Part shown: positions 35,201-47,324 of the stretch, in pieces | Layout: each line of letters starts with the position of its first letter | How positions within the stretch are numbered: the stretch's first letter is position 1 | Assembly (NCBI RefSeq): GCF_018873765.1 | Contig: NC_057921.1 | Span: 24,029,784 to 24,093,783, forward strand | Length of the DNA stretch: 64,000 nt | Reading direction: 5' to 3' | Origin: Telopea speciosissima | Taxonomy: Eukaryota > Streptophyta > Magnoliopsida > Proteales > Proteaceae | Notes under the pieces: model-generated | Told to the model about the DNA's origin: nothing | Database searches by the model: none | The model's input: the letters and a program-made list of their open reading frames with translations, nothing else | Program-made: the position numbers and the translations under genes

Positions 35201-36230
35201 TTAAAATAAAAGTTCCCACAACCATCGCCATGGTCTCAGTTCCAGTGCCCATCCGAAGACGCACCTCATTTCTTTTCAGGTTCCTCATCTCCTTGAACCC
35301 CTGTAAATCATTGCAAATGTGAATAGTGGAACCACTATCCACCAATTAATAATTGGTCGGTTCAAAAGACAAATTAGACTCATAAAGAACGTGAACATCA
35401 CATGTACCTTCTTTAGCAGCTTCTATTTCATCTGACTTTTTGTCTTTCACAATAGCGAGGTAAGCACGACAATTTCTTTTCCAGTGACCCTCCTTGCAAT
35501 AGAAGCACTTGCCTTTGCCTTTATTGCCAGACTTTCCACCCTTGGGTTTCAGAGTCTTACCCTTACTTCCTTTTTTCTTCTTCTTCCCACTTGAAAGCTT
35601 TGTCTCAGTTGCATTGACCTCAGCCTTGTCCTTTTTCAAGGACGCTTCAGCCTCTACCAGTGCATTAGCAAGCTCGGTGAGCTCCATCTCCTTATCAGAC
35701 ATCTTGTAGGACATCTTAAAGGATGCATAGGCAGAAGTGAGTGACGCTAAGATCACATCGGTTTTGTATCGCAGGCTGAAATCAGTCCACATGGACTCCA
35801 GTTTTTCAAACAGATTGATCATTTTCATTACATGATCCATCACTGGAGTCGCCTGGGACATCTTGGTGTCGTGGATTTGACTCACCACATCAGAATGGGC
35901 GTGTGTCAACTGCCTGTTGAACAATTTAGCAAGCTTATCCATCTTACCCCCAGCAGTGCGTATATCCTTGATCGAGTCCAGAACTGACTTTTCCAACGAT
36001 CCTAGGATATAAAGTGACGCTTTGGAATCTCTCATGAGGAACTCCTGCATCTCTTCATTTGTCTCAAAATCGTTCGGGTCGGGTTGAGGAGGAACTTGTT
36101 CATCTAGAACTGTATACAGTCCTTCAGCAGTCAGGAGCAACTTAATGCTCCGGTACTAATCGACATAGTTCGTACCATTAAGTTTGTATTCGCTAATGAG
36201 TGTTAAAAGGTTGGAATTAGGGGCAGTCAT
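32295..36230 (-). pseudogene. gag-pol polyprotein of the Angela/Tork-like element
   Basis: One uninterrupted reading frame of about 1310 codons, apart from three stops: TAG at codon 25 (36156-36158, a Trp is expected), TAA at 35346-35348 between Gag and protease, and TAG at 33429-33431 in RT (a Gln is expected before RSIYGLKQAS). Order: Gag with one zinc knuckle (CFYCKEGHWKRNC); protease (VDSGSTIHIC); integrase with its His/Cys finger and DDE core; RT with YIDDILLIGND; RNase H (DSTTEAEYLA). In the integrase the second catalytic Asp is Asn (SNRGGEY, codon 34560-34562), a G-to-A change. There are no frameshifts, but the stops and the catalytic change make it inactive. Confidence 0.9.
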
Positions 36231-38021
36231 TGTATAAAGATCTAAACATGCACAAGTAAATAACCACATGCTAATTAATAATCATTGAAATTAATAAATT
36301 GAGCACAAACACATCAATGGTCCTTCATGATTTGGGTTTCCCTCATAACCCAAAAGATGAATTGGATACCTACAGCCCTTGCATACATAATTTACCATGT
36401 CGGGAGTCATTATACACATTATGGTAGTGTGGACTAAGTTGTCCGTCTCATGGGCTTCCAATATTTTCGGCCACCTGGGTGTCATGTCTAGATTCTGTCG
36501 ACTGACATACACCAAAGTCATGTACTTACCTATTGCATTAGTTAGAATCATAGAATCATGAAAGATGGCCAACTGTCGCAGTGCCCTCTCATTATCCATA
36601 CCCTAACTAATCTAGATAACGGTAAATATAGATAAATGTGTGACAGAGGTCCTAGCAATACTCTGTCGGCTTATGTGGGGTCATGTCACACACTTTCTAC
36701 ATTTATCTTCAATAGGAGGCCATGGACATGTCTACCAATTAAGACTAGTCCATATCATACATGTATTATGATCAAAGAGGGATTAATTAACTCTCACATA
36801 TCATGGATAGATTTAAACAACATAATTAATCAACATTAATTAAAAGTGATTATGGGATGGCGGCATTTTTATCAGAAGCAATTAAAGAACCCTCCCAATA
36901 AAAATAAAACTAATAACTTTGGGTGCATTTATCATGCTATAGATGCCACGCCTCGATCATCTCCTCTGCCCGATCACGTCTTCAAAGTCGGTGATTTGCA
37001 TCTCCATAAGCTTTGAGTGCCACATGTGGATCACCATCAACATGCCCTGGGAGTCCTAACTCCTTTAAAATTACAATGGAAACCTAGGAAAAATTCTATA
37101 CACTTTCCTTTCCATAATAATAAAGAAACCCTGCATAGAGAAACCAACCCACCATTTGGGCTGCCCATGAGGTGGAGTACATTTGTTTATAAAAAAGATA
37201 GGGGGAAAGAGAGAAAGAGAGAAAGAGAGAAGCATCACATCCACCTATAACCCCATGTATCACATACATAAACAATCCATCCATTTATTAGAATATCATT
37301 CCCATAATCACATTGTAATATAATTTCATGCATGGGCATTAAAACAAATAACCAATAAAAAATTACATGGATTCCTTCAATCATTGAACTACCATATTGC
37401 ATGTGATAACATGTATCCAATCCCATAAAATTAAAATCATAATTTTAATAGCAAGTGGGTGGAGGGAAGGATCCCTTCACCCATCTTCTTCCTCCAAAAA
37501 ACAAAAAAAAGTAATAAAATTTTGTTTTGAAATTTTTTTTTTTTTATTATTATTATTTTTTTAAATGTTAAATTGGAGGGAAAACAAGGGGGGTGCATGC
37601 AGCCCACATGTGCAGGCTGCAGGCACTCCCTGCGCAGCCTTTAGGCCCAAGGCCTACGGTCAGTAGCCCATGGCCTGCAGCCCGCAGGCTAAAAGCCCAC
37701 GTACAGCAGCTTGTAGGCCCGCAGCCCGCAAGCCTGTTTCCCGCAGGCAACTGCCTAATAAAAACATGATTAAAATTTTAAATTAAAAAAAATTAGTAAT
37801 CACAACCTAATTGGATACATGCTTCAATAATTGGAATAAATAAAACAAACCAAATCCATCATCACATGGGTAGGTTGTTACACAAATAACCTTGTAACTA
37901 CTCATATGCACATGGGAAGGTTGTTACAACAACCATAATTTAGTCACTCATGTGCAAATTGCATCCCATTCATGACAACCACATTAAATCATTAATTATC
38001 TAATATTCATGGGTGGGAAAG
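36231..38021 (-). other. Leader of the Angela/Tork-like element
   Basis: About 1.8 kb between the primer-binding site and the gag start. It includes a 102-codon minus-strand frame (36291-36599, MDNERALRQLAIFHDSM) with no recognised domain and stop-free length close to chance, AT-rich runs, a GAAAGA microsatellite near 37205, and the GC-rich repeat block listed separately. Confidence 0.5.
37597..37750 (-). repeat. GC-rich degenerate short-repeat block in a copia leader
   Basis: About 150 bases, sharply more GC-rich than the AT-rich surroundings, built from variants of GCCTGCAGCCCGCAGGC and TAGGCCCGCAGCCCGCAAGC. Many half-sites are GC-palindromic (CCTGCAGG-like). No coding potential beyond a chance frame. 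Confidence 0.65.
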
Positions 38022-38023
38022 GT

Positions 38024-38036
38024 GGCTCTGATACCA
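38024..38036 (-). other. Primer-binding site of the Angela/Tork-like element
   Basis: On the minus strand TGGTATCAGAGCC, just inside the right LTR. It is complementary to initiator tRNA-Met and fixes the element orientation. Confidence 0.9.
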
Positions 38037-38039
38037 CAT

Positions 38040-39746
38040 TGTTGGTCAAAACAACGGTCCAGGGATCAAACCATGGTTCCCTAGGGAAACCAATTATAAA
38101 CCAATTAGGGTATTGCACGCCCTGGGTTATCTCATGGTGTCCCATGGGTGCTCCATTTTAATTTTAAGGTTTCCCATGGTCTCCCATGGGAACCCTGGTG
38201 CATCCCTAATAGGGTTTCTCCTTCCCTCATTTGTCCCACGCAATTATAAGATACATTAGGGACAGAGAAAATACATCTCTAGTCATCACATGGCAAGAGG
38301 GATCTATCCTATACTCGAATGCGCAGCGAAAATAAATCGATTCAAGTTTTTTTCGCATCCCATAAATATTAATAATCAATAAAATGAAGGAATTAATAAA
38401 GAACTGCTAACCTGGTGAGCCTCAAGTGTTGCTCCTCCAATAGACAGTGGTTCTTCTTCCAGTGAGCGCTCTAAGCAAATAGATCTGAACCTCCAATGGT
38501 GCTACCAAGGTTCTTCAAGTTAAACGCAAATACTCTCAAATTCTCCAGCACAGATCTAGGGTTTCACAAACCCTAACTCTCAATTGCAGTAGAGAGAAAA
38601 ATAGAAAAAGAAGAGAGATCACAAGAGGGTGAGAGTGACCAAAACTCAGGAGAGAGAGGGTCAGGTTGAAACGTGGAGCATTGCCCCCTTCCTGCGTTTT
38701 CTGATCCTTTTATAGATCTAGGGTTTTAATTAAATCCTGGATGGATTACTTTAATCCCAGTGAGAGTCTGTCTCTCTCTCGCACAGTTTTGTAGTTCTGT
38801 TTAAACTCAAAGTGCTTCTAAAATGGGAAGAAGTAGAATTTAATAGGGAAAGTATTAATTAGCTACTTTATTTAATCATTAATGGATAATTACAATTAGC
38901 ACTAATTCCATTAATTAAATAAAGAGCCAATTAAATTAGTAAATTCCAAATAACTCCCTATATGATAACTATTATCATATACAATCCCCCCACTAATCAA
39001 CACCATCATTATGGAATCTAGGGCATGTACACATACTGCCAAACCCCAATCCATAGTACAAGTCCATATACGAGCGTCTGTGCATATGATCGGGTCCCGT
39101 AAAACTCAATAAAATACTTTGTTCAAATAATTATAAATAATGTATCATTTTATGTAAAATAGATTTTTGCAAAACCATTTCCAAAACGGCACTGGATCCA
39201 GATTCTGATCCGACCATGTACAGACAGTCTCTATCTTGGTGTTCCCCAATCGGACAGTGGTGACCGTGTTGGATAACTCCTTCACTCACAAAGTGTTCAC
39301 ACATTCTCAGAACATCGACTTTGATTCGTTTGAGTCTCAGTCATTGATGAACCAAAGAATGCGATCACACTTTACTGTGACAGGGTTCCCTCAGGTACAG
39401 GGTGTCGGTGACACATGTTTATCCCTTCTTACATCTGGCAGTAATACATGAGGGAATCGACAAAATAGATTCTTCGCCAATGCACACATCAAACATGTGA
39501 GCACTCGCATTCATACCCTGACATCACATGTCTAGGCATACCTAATGCGACGACCATATGATAAGGGTGCCCAACCCAAACCCTAGTCGCGACTACCATT
39601 TTAAGTATAACTTACGGACACATAATGATCAAAATGTTTATATCAGATGTGACAATATTAAACTAAAATGTATAAATGTTCAATACAAAGGTGAACCGGG
39701 TTGAACCAGACCGAACCAGGTGTGATGGACACACACTTGTCCAACA
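38040..39746 (-). repeat. 5' LTR (by element orientation) of the Angela/Tork-like element
   Basis: 1707 bp. Same ends as the left copy and followed by the second GATAT. Divergence from the left copy consists mostly of transitions. Confidence 0.9.
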
Positions 39747-41008
39747 GATATCTATGCTATGTTTACTCGTTTTACTAACATTGTAAACAAGTTGAAAGGT
39801 TTAGGTAAGACTTATACAAATGGAGAAAATGTGAGAAAGATCTTGAGATCTCTTTTCAAGGAATGGAGATCCAAAACAACAGCTATCAAGGAGTCAAAGG
39901 ATATCGACAAGTTGAGTCTAGATGAGCTATTGAGATCACTCCAAACTCACGAAATGGAACTCAAGCAAGACATCAAGGAAGATGAACCAAAAGAGTCTAC
40001 GAAGAAGGTCGTGGCTTTCAAATCATGCTATGAAATTAGTGATGAGAACTCTCTAATGATGAAATTGCATATCTCTCAAAGAAGTTTTCAAGGTTCCTGA
40101 AGAACAAGGGCAAAACCTCATTCAACAAGAGAAGATTCTCTAAAGACCAAAAAGGTAAGAACATTTCTAAAGAAAATGTTGATTCCTCTTTAAAAGACAT
40201 TGTTTGCTTTGAATGTAAAAAATCGGAACACTACTAGGGAGATTGTCCAAAAATAAAGAAATACAAAAAGGCATACAAAGTCGAACACTCATTTGACTCA
40301 AACGATGAATAAGAGGAAGACGAAGAATCTCAAGAAGAAGAGTAAACCAATTTGGCACTCATGGTTCTTGAAGATGAGGACAACCAGAACAAGGTAACCT
40401 TTACTCCTCTATTTCCAAATATTAAAGATAATATAGAATTAGAAGAAGCCTTTGAGGAACTTTATCAAAATAGCATAGTGTTAGCTACTACTAAGAAAAA
40501 TCTCTTGAAAGAGATTAATTTTCTTAAAGACCAAAACATGATTTTGACTTCTTAAGTAAGCAACTTGGAAGAAGAAAAAGAGAAGTTATGTAAAGCCTTA
40601 GAATCCTTTACAAATGGCAAAAAGAACCTTGATATTTTACTTAGAACTTCATCAAAAGTATCTTTTAATAAAGAAGGGTTAGACTATGATGTGAACAAGA
40701 GTTCAAATCAAACCAAGAAGTCAAGTTCAAGTAAAATAGCAAGTAAGGGACTAAAGAAGAACAAATATTATACTCATTGCAGAAAGAAGGAACATTCTCT
40801 TGAGGAATTCTATTCCAAGAAGAAAAATTCTCAAGTCAAGAACCCCAATCCTAAAGGGAAGACTCAAAGACCAAAAATCCTTCAAAGTATTGTATGCAAT
40901 AATTGCAACAAAAAGGGACATTCAATTTGGGAATGCTATCATATAAATCAAGCATTTTATTACCTTAGAAGACCTTATAATGATCAAAATAGGTGAAATC
41001 CTTCAAAG

Positions 41009-44000
41009 ATGCAAAGGCCATCTAGAACTCCACCAAATGTGCAAAAATCATCTAAGAACCAAGGATCATATAGAGTACCCCAAAATCAAAGTCCTTGGAA
41101 CCTTCAATCATACAATAATTGGTATGACAATCAAAAGGTAAATGAAAATCAAATGGTTTGGAGACCAAAAAAGATGTATGATATTAACCTTGACGGACCC
41201 AACATGAAATGGTACATCGATAGTGGTTGCTCAAAGCATATGACATCCCACCCAAAGCTATTTTTCGAGCTCAAGAAGCAAAAAGGAGGATGGGTATCCT
41301 TTGGAGACAACAACAAAAGAAGAATCATTGAAAATGGCTCAATCAAATTTGGAGGTACAGTAATCTCTAATGTTAGCTTGGTTGATAACCTAAAGTATAA
41401 TCTACTTAGTGTAAGTCAATTATGCAACATTAGATATTTTATCAATTTTGATGTCTCTAAATGTGTGGTTAGAGATCATGAAAATCATGTAATTTTTGAA
41501 GAAAGTAGGAAGAACAACGTATATACTTGCATATTTAATTTAGAGTTTTATGATGCTTGTCTTATATCTAAGTTTGATGATTCTATCTTATGGCATAGAA
41601 AATTGGGACACATTAATTCTAAATTAATTAAATCTCTTTCTTCAAAGAATTTGGTGCGAAATCTTCCTCAGTTGAAATTTGACAAGCAACACATATGTAG
41701 TGCATGTCAAAGAAGTAAACTAACATAGGTTTCTCACAAGGCCTCCAACCTTGTTGTCACCTCTAGACCTTTGGAATTATTCCATCTTGACTTGTTTGGA
41801 TCCATTCCTATCACAAGTCTAGGAGGAAAAAAACATACTTTTATTGTAGTAGATGACTATTCTAGATTTACTTGGACATTATTTCTTAAACACAAGAATG
41901 ATGCCTTTGAGAAATTTGTATATCTTTGTAAGAAAATACAAAACAAAAAATGATACTTGATCACCACAATTAAAAGTGACTATGGTGGTGAATTTGAAAA
42001 TATTAATGATTTTGAAAATTTTTGTAAAGAACAAGACATAACTCATAACTTTTCGGCCCCTAGAATACCACAATCAAATGGAGTGGTTGAAAGAAAAAAT
42101 AGAACAATCCAAGAAACCGCAAGGACAATGCTCAATGAGTATTCTTTACCAAAGTATTTTTGGGTCGAAACCGTTCGTACGGCATGTTATGTGTTGAACC
42201 GAGTTTTAATAAGACCTATTCTTTTGAAAACTCCCTATGAACTCTTTCATAATAAACTTCCTAAAGTTGATTACTTTAAAATTTTTGGTTGTGTTTGTTT
42301 TATTTTAAACACAAAAGACAACTTAGAAAAATTTGAAGAAAATGCCAATGATGGTATATTCTTAGGCTATTCCACAAATAGTCGAGCTTATAGAGTATTT
42401 AATAAGAGAACTCTAATTGTGGAAGTGAATGTTAAATTCGATGAATCTATGGCCAAGGAAAAATATAAAGATTTAGAAGAAGAAGATGAAGACGAAGTAC
42501 TTGAAATAAGAAACAGAATTGAAAACATTTCTGTAGAAGAATCTAATGAACAACAACTCCCAAAGGAAATAAGAATTGTCAAAGATCACCCTCTTGACCT
42601 TGTTATTGAAAACTTAGAAAAGACATACAAACTAGAAGTAAAATTCAAAATGTTTGTTCAAATATAGCCTTTATGTCTACCATTTAACCTAAAAATATAA
42701 AAGAAGCCTTATTGAATAGTAACTGGATAATTGTTATGTAAGAAGAGCTCAATCAATTTGAAAGAAATCAAGTTTGGGAAATAGTGCCAAAACTCATGAA
42801 TACCAAAATAATTGGAACTAGATGGATGTTTAGAAACAAACTTGATGAAGATGGAAATATAACTAGAAACCAGGCTAGATTGGTTGCTCAAGGCTATAAC
42901 CAACAAGAAGGTATTGACTTTGATGAAACATATGTACCTGTAGCTAGACTTGAATCCATTAGAATGTTACTTGCATTTGCATATCATAAGAATTTTAAAT
43001 TGCATCAAATGGATCTGAAAAGTGCATTTTTGAATGGTTTCATTAATGAAGAAATACATGTTATTCAATCCCCCGGATTTGAAAATTCTAAGTATCCAAA
43101 CCATGTCTACAAACTCAAGAAGGCTTTATGTGGTTTGAAACAAGCCCCAAGAGCTTGGTATGAAAGGTTGAGTAAGTTTTTTATTGATAATGGTTTTTCA
43201 ATGGGTAAGATTAATACAACCTTATTTGTTAAGCATAAGAAAAATGATTTGATTATTGTTCAAATTTATGTGGATGACATTATTATTTTTTCAACTAATG
43301 AATTACTTTGTCATGAATTTAGTAAATCAATGAGTAGTGAGTTTGAAATGAGCCTCATGGGCGAACTAAACTTCTTTCTAAGACTCCAAATTAAACAAAC
43401 TCCTAATGGGATCTTCATTAATCAAACTAAATATCTTAAGGAGTTTTTGAAGAAGTTTGACATCAATGGACAAAAATCCTCTAGTACTCCTATGAGTGTA
43501 TCAATTAAATTATCCATAGATGAAGATGGTACTCAAATTGACTCTACAAAATATAGAGGTATGATAGGTAGTTTACTTTACTTAACACGGCTAGTAGATC
43601 GAACATAATGTTTAGCGTCTGTGCTTGTGCTAGGTTTCAAGCCAAACCTATGTATTCCCACTTAAGTGCTGTCAAAAGAATATTTAAATACTTAAAAGGG
43701 ACCCCAAGCATTGGCCTTTGGTACCCAATGAATAATGACTTTGACCTTATAAGCTTCTCCGACGCCGATTTCGCCGGATGTCATGTAGATCGGAAGAGTA
43801 CAAGTGGGACTTGTCACTTCCTTGGATCGTGTTTGGTTTTGTGGTTTAGCAAGAATCAAAATTCTGTGGCTTTGTCAACCACTGAGGCCAAATACATCAC
43901 AGCCGATCGGTGTTGTACATAAGTGTTATGGATAAGACAAACTCTCCAAGACTTTGGAATAAAGATTGACACTTCCTCAATCCAATGCGATAACACGAGT

Positions 44001-44216
44001 GCTATAAATCTTAGCAAAAATCCGATTTTACACTCAAGAGCAAAACACATTGATATCCGCCATCAATTCTTACGTGATACAACTCAAAGGGGTGAAATCA
44101 GACTTGACTTTATAGAGACCGAGAAGCAACTTGCAGATATTTTTACAAAACCCCTGAGTAAGAAGAGATTTTGTATGCTAAGAAGAGAACTAGGGATATG
44201 TAACCCCTTTGAATGA
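41009..44216 (+). pseudogene. pol of the SIRE-type element (protease, integrase, RT, RNase H)
   Basis: Protease near 41200 (WYIDSGCSKHMTSHP). The integrase zinc finger begins in LWHRKLGHIN and ends CSACQRSK. The integrase core keeps its acidic residues (HLDLFG, KSDYGGEF, NGVVERKNR). RT: GTRWMFRNKLDEDGNITRN, then the catalytic YVDDIIIFSTNE. RNase H: FSDADFAGCHVDRKSTSGT, ALSTTEAKYI and, at the end, KQLADIFTKPLSKKRF. Stops interrupt it at 41726-41728, 41951-41953, 42665-42667, 43606-43608 and 43920-43922, and frames shift near 43605. It is close enough to intact that each domain can be read, but cannot give a polyprotein. Confidence 0.85.
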
Positions 44217-44418
44217 TTAATTGTATCTTTATTATTTTCTTTTATATTCCCGCTTTTTGATAATGCCAACGGGGGAGAGAAATGGAAAGAAAAAGTTGTT
44301 ATAAAAACAAAAATAGATGCAGTTTTCTCTTTGAACTTATTATACAATTAATGTTATACATTTCTTGAATATTGCATTATTTTCGGTTAATATTTATCAT
44401 CATAAAAAATGGAGAGAT

Positions 44419-45750
44419 TGTTGAGGAAAAGTCCTCATACATAAACTCCAATCATCTATCATGATGATATAAATGTTTTGATGATAACAAATAAATCGAA
44501 TTGTACTAACTCTTATTTAAGATGCATAGATAAGAGCATGTCACCAAGTGAGGGGGAGCACTCAATTCAAGAGATTGATGCTCAAAGCAAATTGAACATT
44601 TGTCCAATCTTTCAAAACATCAAAGAATCATTAAGAATGGAGAACAAGTTTTGAAGACAAAAATCAAGACAAGTTAGAGGAACTCACATTGAAGACATTC
44701 ATGTAAAGAAATGAAGTTCAAGACTTAAAGAAGATTGAAAACTTAGAATTGTACTAAGTTGTAAAATCATAATTAAAGTCACAAATGATATAATGCACAC
44801 ACAAATGCATGCATTTATTTAGATGGACTTTAGGAGGTTAAAATTAACCCCAATCCATGTGACCAAACCCATTTGGAAATCATCCAAGTAAGTCCAACAA
44901 AGGACTTAACATATTTCAGCAGAATTGGCTGATCCGGCACACTGGATCATAAAACAGCATGCCAGATCAGATGCAATCTCAGGAAAATGAATTCAGTAGG
45001 CTTCTGGCGTGCGCCGGATTAGGATCCGGCATACCGGATCACCTTTGTCTGATTTACCCTGAACCAGCATGCCGAATCATGATCAATCATACCGAATCCA
45101 TTTATGACCGTTGGGACTTGACCGTTGAGTCAGGCTATTTTAAGAAATTTGGTGATCTGGCATACTGGATTGGGAAACGGTATACCGGATTAGCTCTGTC
45201 CTTTGAATCCGATCTTAAGACAGATTCATAAATAGTTTGAGCTGCCTAGCCTATAAATAGGCACTTGTTTAAGCTCTAATTAATACTAATCACCATCATT
45301 AAGAGACTTCACTACAAGCTCTAATTGCAATAGCCTCAAGTGAGCATTCATTCAAGCATATTCTTTCACAAGCTCTTTTACTTCACTTAGCATTAAGCTT
45401 CAAGTGGAAGGTAGCATACACTACTAGGGTTGAGGTAACTCCTTCTTTATTACTCTTTATTTAAATATTAGTTTGAGTCCTTTTGCTCGAAATCAAGAGT
45501 AGTTGCATGAGTCCTCTTGCTTAGAATCAAGAGTAGTTGTAAGAGTCCTCTTGCTCCTAATCAAGATTATTTATTTAGTGGAATTCTCTCTTTGAGAGGA
45601 GTGGATGTAGGCAAGTTTTGGCCGAACCACTATAAATCTTGGTGTTATCTTTGTAATTTATTTGCCTTATATTGATAACATTTTTATTTTCGCGAAAGTT
45701 TATAATTTTCACTATGTTCACCTATTCACCCCCCTTTAGGTGAATTCACA
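44419..45750 (+). repeat. 3' LTR of the SIRE-type element
   Basis: 1332 bp starting TGTTGAGGAAAAGTCC after the purine tract AAAAAATGGAGAGAT. It ends ACCCCCCTTTAGGTGAATTCACA (last bases 45728-45750), a form of LTR end typical of SIRE elements. It contains the palindromic cluster 44930-45191. The next bases belong to the Tekay-like antisense ORF. Confidence 0.8.
44930..45191 (+). repeat. Cluster of palindromic GGCATACCGGATC-type motifs in the SIRE LTR
   Basis: Eight variants of GGCATRCCGGATYA within 262 bases (near 44935, 44957, 45007, 45028, 45066, 45085, 45158, 45178). Two are extended to the palindrome GATCCGGCATACCGGATC (45023-45040) or close forms (44930, 45153). Each carries one or more CCGG or CCGAATC cores, in an LTR that is otherwise poor in CG. 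Known background: Sirevirus LTRs and pre-LTR regions carry family-specific palindromic motifs. Confidence 0.7.
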
Positions 45751-46561
45751 GGATGTGCATCCGAACTAGGGCATTGTGCCTAAATGGTTCCTCAAAACTC
45801 TCTACTGCAGCCTCGTTGTCAAGATTTACCCTGAAGTGTTGAAATACTCAGGTGAGTAGCCTCCCGTAGGGTAGGATCTTCTTGCTCCAAGACTTGGCCA
45901 ATACTTGTTCCATGTGTCTGAGGATGACATAGGGTAGACACACTTGCACACCCTCATAAAGAGAGTAGCCTAGAGCAGCAACCATGAGAGAAGGCTCAGT
46001 ATTGTGACCCTTGATTGGGACTAGGTTGGTCTTAGCCAACATGGTCAAGATCCTCTGTGATCTGCCAAACTCGGTCAAATTCACTTGTTGGTGGAACTTC
46101 TCATTAGTGAGTGTGGCGTACAAATGTCTGTACTCTGCCTTAGGTAGGCAAGAGTTTGGGTCCATCCCTGGTGGGTGATAGACTCGATCTCCAGTGGAAT
46201 CCACCCCAAGGATCACTCCTAGTTCTACTTCATCGAATGAGATGGATACTCCCTTCACAAAAGAGGTGATCTAGGGCCTTACTGCATCTTCGTGGGTGAC
46301 GGATAGGTTGGAGTAGAAGTGCCTAACCAACCTGGGGTAGTAGAACATGGGAGGTGACAACATGTTGAACCACCCCAGCCTATCAAATCGTTGCCCCACC
46401 TTGAAGGCAACCAATTCTTCTGCAATAGCTTCTCTCCCCACGAGAATTTTTCTATTATGGAGGTGCTCATTGAATAGCTTCTCTGCCTCAGCAGACACAA
46501 AGAGACTGGCATCGAATGGTGCTGCTGCGGGAACCCTGTGTCCCCTTTGCCTTGGAGCCAT

Positions 46562-47324
46562 TATGATTTACTCACCTACACACAAGTAATAGGAGACAAT
46601 ACACGTGTTTTGTTAGTCTAACTTTGACAAAAAATGTGTATGTAAATTTCAGCAACTAAACAAAATCTAACTAACCAAGAGTTATAAAATTTTAAACGGA
46701 AAGGAACTCCCTTGAACATGGGTTTAAGAAGAGGATCTCCAATGAGCATTACTAAGAGATCAATTAAACAATATAACCAAGCATAAATGTATATAATCAG
46801 CATGCATATGTGAAGTTTAGAAAGAGATTTAAACACATTCAAGCTTTAGGACTACTTCTTTCCCCAAAACAGTGAGAATTTGGGAGTTTTGTCCCAACCA
46901 TCATCTAGGAAACCATTCGAATAATTCCACAAAGTAAGAGTGCGTCTAAACTACAGCAAATTTATGGACAAGAATTTAGAACACATCTTCAACTATAACT
47001 TGTTTTGCCCAAAACAGTAGGCAATTTTTGGTTTTGGGAAGGGTTTACCCAACCCTTGCCCTAATTGATGGGGGTAGGAATGATTGGGGTGTTCAGCCTT
47101 GATTGATAGCAATAGAATTAAGAAATCCACTGTCCCATTGCCCTTTCATGCCACTTAGTACAATAAAATGAAAAGGAAGAGAGAAAAGAAGCAAAAACCC
47201 TAGGGAAACTAAGAAAGATAACTTGGAAAACCGAGAATGGAGGGAAGAACCCTTACTTTGTGGTAGGAGGATCGATTCTTGGTTGTATGAGCCCCAAATC
47301 CACAAAGGAATGGCGGTGGAACCT
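46562..47324. other. Leader of the Tekay-like element between antisense ORF and repeat array
   Basis: No gene supported. A minus-strand frame at 47093-47374 (with a hydrophobic stretch) has no recognised domain. A TATATAC-like stretch on the minus strand near 46790 could be a promoter for the antisense ORF, but is weak. Confidence 0.4.

Larger units (their letters stand above)
30570..39746 (-). mobile_element. Angela/Tork-like Ty1/copia element, complete structure, TSD GATAT
   Basis: LTRs of 1709 bp (30570-32278) and 1707 bp (38040-39746) share TGTTGG...CCAACA ends. GATAT is repeated at 30565-30569 and 39747-39751. The primer-binding site (minus strand, beside the right LTR) and the polypurine tract AAGTGGGAGAT (minus strand, 32279-32290, beside the left LTR) show that transcription runs right to left. 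Gag-pol is in one frame on the minus strand. It lies inside the gag of the SIRE-type element, so it is the youngest layer of this nest. The LTRs differ by several percent by eye, so it is still not recent. The lineage within copia is a judgement from RT/RNase H text. Confidence 0.9.
30162..41000 (+). pseudogene. gag of SIRE-type element, split by the nested copia element
   Basis: ATG at 30162 (MRSSANRKIEGYNITRPPFF). A frameshift near 30245 moves the text into another frame (IDAWEVIENGLNVIHKP, TYEGTLEVKQSKINMLVNEYELF). At 30569 it is cut by the Angela/Tork-like element and resumes at 39752 with YAMFTRFTNIVNKLKGLGK, in frame if one GATAT copy is ignored. Two zinc knuckles follow: CFECKKSEHY-stop-GDC near 40207, where a TAG breaks the knuckle, and an intact CNNCNKKGHSIWEC near 40900. 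Stops at several points make it non-functional. Two knuckles in Gag is a known SIRE trait. Confidence 0.8.
30095..45750 (+). mobile_element. SIRE-type Ty1/copia element, 5' LTR missing, carrying a nested copia element
   Basis: Begins at a tRNA-Met-type primer-binding site (30100) and runs through gag, protease, integrase, RT and RNase H to a 1332-bp 3' LTR at 44419-45750. The protease text WYIDSGCSKHMTSHP and the gag with zinc knuckles are typical of the SIRE (Sirevirus/Maximus) lineage. No 5' LTR is found: the antisense ORF of the Tekay-like element stops within a few bases of the primer-binding site. The last bases before it (TCCTACA) might be the final scrap of that LTR. With the nested element removed it would be about 6.5 kb. 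Confidence 0.8.
29604..46561 (-). pseudogene. Antisense accessory ORF (Transposase_32-like) in the Tekay-like leader, split by the SIRE element
   Basis: Read on the minus strand from ATG 46561: it opens MAPRQRGHRVPAAAPFD and continues ASLFVSAEAEKLFNEHL, GWFNMLSPPMFYYPRLVRHF, VKGVSISFDEVELG. This resembles the plant proteins annotated as 'putative plant transposon protein' (Transposase_32 type). The frame is interrupted between about 45751 and 30095 by the copia nest. It resumes with NPPKDALRGN and ELRSGGHWIPQH, then an acidic EEDRENGQDEEEEAP tract, a helical segment, and ends in Glu/Asp-rich residues at a TAG (29604-29606). Total about 430 codons. Premature stops lie at 46271-46273 (TAG), 45848-45850 (TGA, where Arg CGA would fit) and next to 29793. 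Its role is unknown. It is not part of the normal sense coding of chromoviruses. Confidence 0.65.

Noticed and set aside
44959..45231. 90-codon plus-strand frame
   Set aside because: Lies in the SIRE LTR across the palindromic cluster; no domain, chance opening.
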